A DNA stretch of 10,522 nt from Campylobacter sp. (GTDB lineage: Bacteria > Campylobacterota > Campylobacteria > Campylobacterales > Campylobacteraceae): NCBI GenBank assembly GCA_024680445.1, contig JAILCJ010000020.1, positions 1 to 10,522 on the forward strand, in the 5' to 3' direction. Shown piece by piece: positions 1 to 9,800 of this stretch. Position numbers and translations under genes: made by a program. Positions within the stretch are counted from its first letter, which is position 1. Each line of letters opens with the position of its first letter. A model generated the notes under the pieces. It worked only from the letters and a program-made list of their open reading frames with translations. It did not search any database and had not been told where the DNA came from.

Positions 1-118
1 TAAAAATCAAAATTTACCATTGGCAAATTTTAAAAAAAATCATAACTCAAAATTTCAAACAAAACAAATTTAAAAGAACAAATTTTTAATTTTCAAATTT
101 GATAAACTCAAAATTTTA
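1..118. other. AT-rich gene-free left edge
   Basis: This stretch is almost entirely A and T, with many AAATTT and AAAATTT words and one CAAATTTG at 94-101. I see no open frame of useful length, no tRNA fold and no ordered repeat. The first three bases read TAA, so a plus-strand gene could end exactly at the window edge, but nothing upstream is visible to test this. Confidence 0.6.
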
Positions 119-150
119 AAATTTAAGCCCAAAAAATTGGGCTTAAATTT
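119..150 (-). terminator. Hairpin terminator of the pseudopilin gene
   Basis: Perfect inverted repeat: 12-base arms at 119-130 and 139-150 around an 8-base loop, two bases past the pseudopilin stop codon at 153-155. The top of the stem is GC (AAGCCC/GGGCTT) and the base is AT. Read on the minus strand it is followed by an interrupted T/A-rich tract (TTTAAAATTTT) rather than a clean T run, so it resembles an intrinsic terminator with a weak tail. It could also act on transcripts arriving from the left. Confidence 0.72.
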
Positions 151-152
151 GA

Positions 153-671
153 TTAATTAAGACCTAAGCCACCAATAAGCACTTCGCCTTCATCTGACGA
201 TGTAGGTTGACCGTTTGAGCCTGTATAAGAAAATTTAGATTTTATAAAACCATTTACAGCTTCATTTTTATATACAGCATTACAAACAGTGGTATTGCTT
301 TCGCCTTGTACTTTTAAATAAGCTGGTTTAGCAGCTTCAGTATCACTACCAGCTGTTTTTTTGTTAAGCGTAACCTTGATACATTTTGCTTTTGAAGCCG
401 TTAAATAAGCAACATTTCCAGAAGCCAACGCTTTGCCATCTTTATCTACAAGCGGAACTTGTGTCATTTCATTTAAATTTACAGTCTCTGGCTCACCAGT
501 AGTTAGCCATTGAAATTTAATGTCCTTTACAAGCGTTGCAAGATTGTTTGCTACCTTTGCGGCCTCTGCGTCATCCTTAACAGCAGCTACTCTTGGTACG
601 GCTATACTTGCTAAAATTCCAAGTATTACGATCACAAATACAAGTTCGATCATCGTAAAACCACGTCTCAT
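153..671 (-). CDS. Type IV pilin-like / type II secretion pseudopilin
   Basis: A 172-residue protein with a class III prepilin leader. A short basic leader MRRG is followed by FTMIEL, so prepilin peptidase should cut between Gly4 and Phe5; Glu9 becomes the conserved Glu at mature position 5. Residues 9-30 form the hydrophobic helix that anchors the subunit in the inner membrane before assembly. The C-terminal domain holds just two cysteines, Cys97 and Cys130, a spacing that could form the disulfide loop common in pilins. The start is well supported: GGAGGT (682-677) lies five bases before the ATG. The gene stands alone, divergent from pyrG, with its own promoter and terminator, so it is not part of a visible pilus or secretion operon. 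Campylobacters use pseudopilins such as CtsG in natural transformation, so a role in DNA uptake is possible, but the sequence does not assign it to CtsG or any named family member. Confidence 0.9.
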   Translation of the reverse strand: MRRGFTMIELVFVIVILGILASIAVPRVAAVKDDAEAAKVANNLATLVKDIKFQWLTTGEPETVNLNEMTQVPLVDKDGKALASGNVAYLTASKAKCIKVTLNKKTAGSDTEAAKPAYLKVQGESNTTVCNAVYKNEAVNGFIKSKFSYTGSNGQPTSSDEGEVLIGGLGLN

Positions 672-705
672 ACCACACCTCCATGTATAGATTTTTTAGG
701 CGGAT

Positions 706-715
706 ATTATAGCAA
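706..715 (-). promoter_or_regulatory. Extended -10 promoter of the pseudopilin gene
   Basis: On the minus strand a perfect TATAAT (711-706) is preceded by TGC, giving TTTGCTATAAT, an extended -10 element. Transcription would start near 699, leaving a leader of about 28 bases that contains the strong GGAGGT ribosome site. No good -35 box is seen, which is usual for Campylobacter vegetative promoters. Site calls come from pattern alone. Confidence 0.65.
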
Positions 716-771
716 ATATAGTTTAAAATTAATTAAAAATCAGTTTTAATTACTAACTAAATTTAAAAGGA

Positions 772-777
772 TATAAT
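772..777 (+). promoter_or_regulatory. -10 promoter of pyrG-recJ
   Basis: Perfect TATAAT in an AT-rich context 41 bases before the pyrG start codon. Transcription would start near 784 and give a leader of about 29 bases carrying AAAAGG at 801-806 as the ribosome site, six bases before the ATG. The AT-rich DNA upstream fits the periodic T/A-rich upstream signal of Campylobacter sigma-70 promoters; no clear -35 box is present. Confidence 0.62.
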
Positions 778-809
778 TAAGCATTAAAAAAAAATATGAA
801 AAAAGGTAA

Positions 810-3999
<3,190 letters not shown>

Positions 4000-4010
4000 A
4001 TTTTAAGTAG

Positions 4011-4016
4011 TATAAT
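4011..4016 (+). promoter_or_regulatory. Candidate -10 promoter of the nifU-like/murE cluster
   Basis: A perfect TATAAT lies in the 35-base gap between recJ and the NifU-like gene. A start near 4023 would leave only about 12 bases before the ATG, just enough for the AAGGA ribosome site at 4025-4029. It could drive the next three genes apart from pyrG-recJ, although read-through from recJ is equally plausible since no terminator is seen in the gap. Confidence 0.42.
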
Positions 4017-4034
4017 AATCAAAAAAGGACGAAA

Positions 4035-4301
4035 ATGATACCATTTAGCGACGATGAACTTCAAAAGCCTGTCATGAGAGTGCTTGACAAGGTAAGACCT
4101 ATGCTACAAAATGATGGCGGAGATATGGAGCTTTTAGGTATAAAAGATGGCAAAATTTACCTTCGCTTGGTCGGACACTGCCATGGTTGTGCGGCTAGTG
4201 AAACCACTTTAAAATTTGGCATCGAACGTCAACTTCGCATAGAAATTCATCCAGAACTTGAAGTTATAAATATACCTTTGGGCGAAGAATTTAATTTATA
4301 A
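4035..4301 (+). CDS. NifU C-terminal-domain Fe-S scaffold or carrier protein
   Basis: An 88-residue protein consisting only of the NifU C-terminal (Nfu-type) domain. Family hallmarks are the NDGGDMELL segment (26-34) and the CxxC motif Cys49-His-Gly-Cys52, whose two cysteines bind a bridging [4Fe-4S] cluster in the dimer. Nfu-type proteins carry assembled clusters to apo-enzymes in the cytoplasm. There is no IscU-like N-terminal or central ferredoxin domain, so this is a carrier rather than a full NifU. The start is supported by AAGGA five bases before the ATG. The next gene starts 11 bases after its stop codon and murE follows, an order that to my memory also occurs in C. jejuni, suggesting an old operon. 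None of its neighbours here is an obvious Fe-S enzyme. Confidence 0.92.
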   Translation: MIPFSDDELQKPVMRVLDKVRPMLQNDGGDMELLGIKDGKIYLRLVGHCHGCAASETTLKFGIERQLRIEIHPELEVINIPLGEEFNL

Positions 4302-4312
4302 GGTAAGAAAAT

Positions 4313-4861
4313 TTGATAAATTATAAAAAAAGCGGACTTAGATGCTTTAAACAAGGCAGATTTAGTGAAGCAATGAACTTTTTTTCTATGGCTTACGAAC
4401 AAAACAAAGACGAAGATTTATTGTTTTTGATAATGCTTTGTTCCTTAGCCAAAAAAGCCCCCGATGAAGGGCGTATGCTTTTTGAATACTCCACACGAAA
4501 AAATTTGCAAAGAGAAAATGTAAATTTAGATGAAATTTTAGAAGTTTTAGAAAGCAAAAGTGACGAACCTAGCGAGCTTGACGAGCAAGACGCCATAACT
4601 TATGAAGACTTCAAAACCCTTAGTAAAAAAAGCGGTTTTAAAAATGTTTTTGAAAACATCATGTTCTCAACAAGAGTGCTTATATCAAACAAAAATGATT
4701 TTTTAGAATTTATAGGTGATCTTATAAAAAATGACTTTTTAGATATGAGCACAAGTTATCTTGAAAGTGCGGCTAATATGTTTGGCGATGACGAGCGTTT
4801 ACGAGGGCTTTTTGAAGAATTAGAAAAGAGAAAAAACGATGAAAATTTACATAAAAGATAA
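4313..4861 (+). CDS. Conserved hypothetical TPR-like protein (TTG start)
   Basis: A 182-residue soluble, helical, highly charged protein with no signal peptide or membrane segment. Residues 3-36 read like a tetratricopeptide unit, with Gly8, Ala20 and Ala27 in the expected small positions, and the C-terminal stretch (about 140-172) may be a second degenerate helical pair. The middle (about 80-100) is acidic. Such proteins usually act as protein-binding adaptors, but no function can be assigned. The start is TTG, with AAGG (4300-4303) nine bases upstream, overlapping the stop codon of the NifU-like gene; the first in-frame ATG is only at codon 21 and would cut the TPR unit. Its end overlaps murE by 23 bases. 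Position suggests an orthologue of the small unknown protein before murE in C. jejuni, a recollection not checked by alignment. Confidence 0.85.
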   Translation: MINYKKSGLRCFKQGRFSEAMNFFSMAYEQNKDEDLLFLIMLCSLAKKAPDEGRMLFEYSTRKNLQRENVNLDEILEVLESKSDEPSELDEQDAITYEDFKTLSKKSGFKNVFENIMFSTRVLISNKNDFLEFIGDLIKNDFLDMSTSYLESAANMFGDDERLRGLFEELEKRKNDENLHKR

Positions 4862-6143
4862 TTTCATAAGCGATAATTCGCAAGAGTGCGAAAATGGTTG
4901 CTTATTTTTATTATGCGATACAAATGCCAAATTTAAAGACGACGCCTTGGCTCATGGTGCCAAACTCATATCAGTAAGCCAAGCCATGGAGCTTTTAGGC
5001 ATAGACAAAAATATAAAACTCATCGGAATCACCGGCACAAATGGCAAAACCACAACGGCAGCACTTATGGCTCATATGCTAAATTCTTTGGGACATAAAT
5101 GCGCGCTTTGCGGCACCAGAGGGGCGTTTATAAATGGCGAAAGGATAGACGAAAAAAGCCTAACAACGACTTTTATCCTTAAAACCCTTAGCTATTTGCA
5201 AATCGCCACACAAAAAGCTTGCAAATACTTCGTCATGGAGGTAAGCTCTCACGCTATCGCCCAAAACCGTATCGAGGGCTTGAAATTTGATCTTAAAGTT
5301 TTTACAAATATCAGCCAAGATCATCTTGATTATCACAAAACCCTTGAAGAATACGCCAAAGTAAAGTCTAGTTTTTTTAGCGACGATAGTCTAAAACTCA
5401 TAAACATAGACGACAAATTTATCAAATTTAATGCCAAAAATGCCTACACTTATTCGCTTGTTAAAGCTGGGAATTTTTCACCTATCGCCTATGGCTTAAA
5501 AGGCGGTATAGACGCTATCTTACGCACTCCATTTGGCGAAATAAACATCACTTCGCCCTTGCAAGGCGAATTCAATCTTGCAAACATACTTGCCGCTCTT
5601 GGAGGCGTCTTGCTTTTAGAGGGCAAAAACTTACAAGAAGGCAAAAATTTACAAAAACTTAGCGAAATTTTAGAAAATTTTGAAGGGGTGGAGGGACGAG
5701 TAGAGGTCGTTTGTAACGATCCCCTTGTTATCGTGGATTTTGCCCATACACCAGACGGCATGGCAAAAGTCTTAAATGCCTTGCGTCATCAAGATTTGGT
5801 TGTAGTTTTTGGAGCCGGCGGAGATAGAGACAAAGGCAAACGCCCGCTTATGGGACAATGTGCCCAAAGATACGCCAGAGTTTGCATAGTTACAAGCGAC
5901 AATCCACGCAGTGAAGAACCAGAAACGATAATCTCTGAAATTTGTGCTGGCATGAAAATGGATGAAAATGTTATCACAGAAGCAAACAGACGCGAAGCTA
6001 TAAAACTAGGACTTGAAAACTTGCGTTCGGGCGAAGCCTTGGTGATTCTTGGCAAAGGCGATGAAGACTATCAAGAAATAAAAGGCGTCAAACACCATTT
6101 TAGTGATAAAGAAGTGGTAAGAGAAATTTTATCTGGCAAATAA
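4839..6143 (+). CDS. murE: UDP-MurNAc-L-Ala-D-Glu:meso-diaminopimelate ligase
   Basis: Adds the third residue, meso-diaminopimelate, to the peptidoglycan precursor UDP-MurNAc-L-Ala-D-Glu in the cytoplasm, using ATP. Mur ligase motifs are in order: ATP loop GTNGKTTT (66-73), EVSSHAI (134-140), TNISQDHLDYH (156-166), the probable carbamylated lysine Lys176, GEFNLANILAA (243-253), and DFAHTPDGM (300-308). The DNPR motif at 354-357 marks diaminopimelate rather than lysine specificity. At 434 residues it is about 60 shorter than the E. coli enzyme; the N-terminal UDP-binding domain is reduced, only about 60 residues before the ATP-binding domain. The ATG overlaps the preceding gene by 23 bases, with only a weak AAGAG upstream, so translation is probably coupled. 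Residues 261-272 hold a duplicated six-residue unit. Confidence 0.96.
   Translation: MKIYIKDNFISDNSQECENGCLFLLCDTNAKFKDDALAHGAKLISVSQAMELLGIDKNIKLIGITGTNGKTTTAALMAHMLNSLGHKCALCGTRGAFINGERIDEKSLTTTFILKTLSYLQIATQKACKYFVMEVSSHAIAQNRIEGLKFDLKVFTNISQDHLDYHKTLEEYAKVKSSFFSDDSLKLINIDDKFIKFNAKNAYTYSLVKAGNFSPIAYGLKGGIDAILRTPFGEINITSPLQGEFNLANILAALGGVLLLEGKNLQEGKNLQKLSEILENFEGVEGRVEVVCNDPLVIVDFAHTPDGMAKVLNALRHQDLVVVFGAGGDRDKGKRPLMGQCAQRYARVCIVTSDNPRSEEPETIISEICAGMKMDENVITEANRREAIKLGLENLRSGEALVILGKGDEDYQEIKGVKHHFSDKEVVREILSGK
5619..5654 (+). repeat. 18-bp tandem duplication inside murE
   Basis: Two adjacent 18-base units (5619-5636 and 5637-5654) both encode EGKNLQ and differ only at synonymous third positions (GAG/GAA, AAC/AAT). 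The repeat keeps the frame and lies in the surface region between the ATP-binding and C-terminal domains. The synonymous differences imply it is not freshly duplicated. Confidence 0.85.
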
Positions 6144-6344
6144 TTTACTTTTTCAAATTTGATTATAAAATTTTACTTGAATTTGAAATTCGCAAATTTA
6201 AATAACTTTATAATTTTTGCTTTTTTTAAAATTTTAAGTGCTAAATTTGCAAATTTGATAAATTTTGCTATATTTTGGATCAAATTTGATATCTAAAAAG
6301 CAAAATTTATAAGCAAAAAATTTAAAAATTCAAAGGATTTAAAA
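6144..6344. promoter_or_regulatory. AT-rich spacer with candidate panD promoters
   Basis: This 201-base gap holds no gene. Candidate plus-strand -10 boxes are TATAAT at 6209-6214 and an extended -10, TTTTGCTATATT, whose TATATT lies at 6269-6274. The second would start transcription near 6281, inside the 12-base palindrome ATCAAATTTGAT (6279-6290), and give a leader of about 64 bases. A weak AT-only inverted repeat (9-base arms 6151-6159 and 6180-6188) follows murE and might end its transcript. CAAATTTG occurs at 6154, 6250 and 6281. Which promoter is real cannot be told by eye. Confidence 0.45.
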
Positions 6345-6695
6345 ATGAAAATCGAAGTTTTAAGCAACAAAATTCACCGAGCAAGGGTTACGGACGCAAA
6401 TCTTAACTATGTTGGTTCGATTAGCATAGATGAAAAGCTCATCGATGCAGCCGGACTTTGCCAATGGCAAAAGGTAGAAATTTTAAACATTAACAATGGC
6501 GAAAGATTTAGCACTTATGTGATAAAAGGCAAACCCGGACAAATCTGCCTAAACGGCGCAGCAGCAAGAAAAGTTCAAAAAGACGATATCGTTATCATAG
6601 TCGCTTATGCAAGTATGTCGCCTAAAAAAGCCAAAACTTTCACACCAAAAATCGTTTTAGTAAATGAAAAAAACGAAGTCGTAAAAAACATTTAA
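6345..6695 (+). CDS. panD: Aspartate 1-decarboxylase proenzyme
   Basis: Decarboxylates L-aspartate to beta-alanine, the precursor that joins pantoate in pantothenate and so coenzyme A synthesis. It is a pyruvoyl enzyme made as a proenzyme that cleaves itself between Gly24 and Ser25, seen here in NYVGSIS; Ser25 becomes the pyruvoyl group. Other active-site residues match the E. coli enzyme: Lys9, His11, Tyr22, Arg54 and Tyr58, and the conserved NGAAAR at 70-75. Its 116-residue length is within the family's usual range. AAAGGA (6332-6337) precedes the ATG by seven bases. No panB or panC is present in the window, and the gene is separated from murE by 201 bases and faces the convergent adhesin, so it is probably transcribed alone. 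Confidence 0.97.
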   Translation: MKIEVLSNKIHRARVTDANLNYVGSISIDEKLIDAAGLCQWQKVEILNINNGERFSTYVIKGKPGQICLNGAAARKVQKDDIVIIVAYASMSPKKAKTFTPKIVLVNEKNEVVKNI

Positions 6696-6715
6696 TTTCT
6701 CAAAACTCATAAAAA

Positions 6716-6742
6716 GCTATCAAATTTTTGAAATTTGATAGC
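6716..6742. terminator. Convergent hairpin between panD and the adhesin gene
   Basis: A perfect 12-base inverted repeat (GCTATCAAATTT at 6716-6727, its complement at 6731-6742) around a three-base TTG loop, 20 bases after the panD stop. On the plus strand it is followed by AAATTTGC, a poor tail; on the minus strand it is followed by TTTTT. It could end the panD transcript and act as a back-up terminator for the adhesin gene. The stem is mostly AT, so its strength is uncertain. Confidence 0.6.
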
Positions 6743-6798
6743 AAATTTGCTTCAACAAAATTTTAAAATCATCAAATTTGATACAAGGAAAATTTAGT

Positions 6799-6825
6799 AA
6801 AAAAAGGGCGAGGAGCCTCGCCCTT
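6799..6825 (-). terminator. Strong intrinsic terminator of the adhesin gene
   Basis: GC-rich inverted repeat, AAGGGCGAG at 6804-6812 and CTCGCCCTT at 6817-6825, with a four-base loop. Read on the minus strand the stem runs into seven T residues (6805-6799), with two of the Ts shared with the stem foot. It lies 15 bases after the adhesin stop codon at 6841-6843. This is the most typical rho-independent terminator in the window. A smaller hairpin (TCACT/AGTGA, 6827-6840) sits between it and the stop codon. Confidence 0.88.
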
Positions 6826-6840
6826 ATCACTTGGCAGTGA

Positions 6841-9800
6841 TTAGAATTCGTGTGAAACTTTATCGTCTATTTGGATATAAACTGTTTGACCAGCTGAAGT
6901 TTGACCTTCATAAAGAACATAGCCATTATCAGCGTTTTGATTTGCAGATTCTACCCAGTCGCCTCTAACTCTATCACCAGCGTCACCGTCGATTTTAAGG
7001 ATAGTGCTGATATCGTCAGTCATACCAAGAACATCGTCAGCATTGATAGTTATCTCAGAAGCATCACCACGCATATCAAGAGCTTCTATGTTATTTACTT
7101 TATAAGCCAAGTCATTTACATAGCCAAAGTCAATATTTTCTTTGATAACAAGGGTATCGTTTCCAGCACCACCGTCTATATATCTGTCGTTTGCGTCAAA
7201 GACTATTCTATCATCGCCAGCACCAGTTATTATAGTGTCTGAACCTTCGCCTGCGTCAACGATATCATCGCCTCTACCAGTTGCGATATAGTCATCTCCA
7301 GCACCAGTTTTGAAGTTAAGGTCTCTGCCTTCTCTTGACCAGTTAAAGCTTACATCTTTATCGCTATTATCTACCAAGAAGTGTTGGCATATCTCATTAC
7401 CAGCTTTATCGCTTGTACTAACATCAAATTCAAATATGCTTTGTAGGCTATCACCTTTTCCGTTAACTAGATCAAAGGCATAAGAAACTTTGCCTTCGCT
7501 ATCGGCATATAAGTCATGAGTTTCGCCTTTATAAGTAAGATCTACACGAGTGCCTTCTGCAAGTGGAGTACCGTCTGGATCTGAAACTTCAACATTGATA
7601 ACAGCTTTATAGCTATCAGCGATTTTAAGAATACCATTAGAAAGGTTATAAACTGCCAAACCAGAAGCAACAACGAAGGCTTCATCGTTTTGAACTACTT
7701 GGATATCATTTAGAGTTAAACCATCTGGCAACAAGCAAGGATCGATAAATCTCATAGCTTTTGAATCACCAACTGTGAAAATTTCGCCATTTTCGTTTCT
7801 AAATGCTGGTTTTAGTGAAGCAGTTTGTTGATAAACATCGCCGTAGTCATCACCAAGAAGTTTATTTTTCCATGATTCGCTTCCTTTTAAACCACCCCAT
7901 TTTGTATTGTAACCAACACCATAGAAACTATCAGCATAAGCAACATCAACTTTATAAAAACCGCTTTCTGATACTTCTAGAGTAAGATCTCTGCTGTTAT
8001 CGCCATTTTGTTGAACAAAGTCAACTTTAACTTTGCCGTCTGTTATTTGGTTGCCATTAAGATCTTTAACGCACATTCTAAACATATCGTTTACATATTG
8101 ATTTAGGTGGCTATCTATTCCGTCGCCTGCTGTTAAGGTATAAGTACCAGCTTCTATATACATATAACCATCAACTGTGATATATGAATAAACTAAATCA
8201 TCTCGTATAGTACCTTCTAGTTGTCCGCTAGTGCCTTGACCGTTTGAATTTACCCAACGATCCATAAGCAAAGTATCAGCATCATCACCAAGGAAAGTTT
8301 TTAGTGCATTTGTGTACTGCCAACCTTTATCGTGTTGTATCCAGTGACCATTTTCTCTATAAGTTACATAACCGTCTTTTACATCGTATTGAGCATTATA
8401 TGAAAGTCTGTCATATCTGTTTACATCATTGCCTGTAGCATAGTCAAGACCTGTTGATTTGAAGCAATAACCTTGATGAACATCATTTACATATTTTGAG
8501 TACTCAATATCTTCAAGAGTAGCTGTACCTTTTGAGCCAGAGTTGATTCTCCAAACTGTACCATTTGCTTGGCTGATAGATTTACCACCATTATGGATAG
8601 AATAATCGTACTCAACATTTACATTTGCTGTTGCAAATTCATCAGTATCAGTTGAAACACCATAAACATTTGAAGGAGCTGAATCTTTGTTGCTAGCACT
8701 AACTGCAACTGCTGTAAAATCATGATCGCCGTCTTTTAGTTTGCTTGGAGTAAACTCAAAGTTGCCATAAGCGTCAGCAACAGTTTCGCCGATAAATTCA
8801 CTACCATCATAAAGTTTAACTGTCAAACCAGCTTTTGCTGTACCAACTATGCTTGGAGTTGGGTCGTTTGTAAGGCCGTTGTTGTCTATTCTATAGCCAT
8901 AGTCGTTATAAACATCGGTTATAACCGGTGTATCTGGGATAGCAGATTCTATGCTAAAGTTTTGCCATGTGTATTCTGCACCTTTATTACCGGCTTGATC
9001 TATAGGAACGATCTTAGTTTCATAGTTGCCTTCGCTTAACTCATTTGGCATAGTAAATTCAAATTTACCAGTAGCTCTATCAACCAAAACATTTAGAGTT
9101 GTCCACTCGCTTTCGCCTTGTGCTCTATAAGAAAATTCCATAGCAACGGCACCGTATTTATCGTTGTTTGATGACCAACCAGTACCTTTAGCGGCATTGT
9201 ATACTTCGTAATTGTTGTATGAATAATAATCCAAAACACCAGATATAGTTGGAGTTGTATCTGTTGTAGTAAAGCCGTCTTCTGCTGTTACATCATCACC
9301 AAAAGATGCATTTTTGATAGCTGTAATGGCTCTTGGTCCAACGATATCAAGATTTATATCTTTTGGATCTAGATCTTCGCCTTTATTGCCAGCTTGATCG
9401 ACTACATAACCCTTAACACGTAGTGTGTGGTGGTTAAAGTCTTGGTTACCAGTGATAACTAGTGGAACATTTGCATAACCGTTTGCAACATCGCTAGCTG
9501 TTAAAGTATAAACCTCGCTAACGCCATGTCTTTCGTTCCACTTATTGCCTGATCTGTTATCTTCTATATCATAAGTGTAAACAAGACTATCACCAGCTTT
9601 TACATCACCATAAAATTTGAATTGAACATCGGCTGTAACTTTGCCATTTTCGATTCTTACTTCATTTCTATTTAGAGTGTAAGCTTCTTCGTCTTGGCTC
9701 TTACCTGTGAAGTAATAATCAGGTTGTCTGCCGTTAACATTGTTGTCTGTAACATTGTCGTTGTCGATGTTGTTAGTGAATTCTTTGCTAATTATATCAG

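Noticed and set aside
700..740. Sigma-54 promoter for the pseudopilin gene (TTGCT near 716-712)
   Set aside because: No TGGC element lies at the required distance upstream; a sigma-70 extended -10 fits better.
5489..6055. Two minus-strand open frames opposite murE
   Set aside because: They lie across catalytic motifs of murE, have no ribosome sites, and look like codon-bias shadows.
6901..7242. Open frame of 113 codons on the plus strand opposite the RTX end
   Set aside because: Antisense to clear RTX coding sequence, no ribosome site, no recognisable motif.
7147..7308. CRISPR-like periodic repeat
   Set aside because: The 27-base period is the RTX nonapeptide coding repeat; there are no conserved direct repeats with unique spacers.
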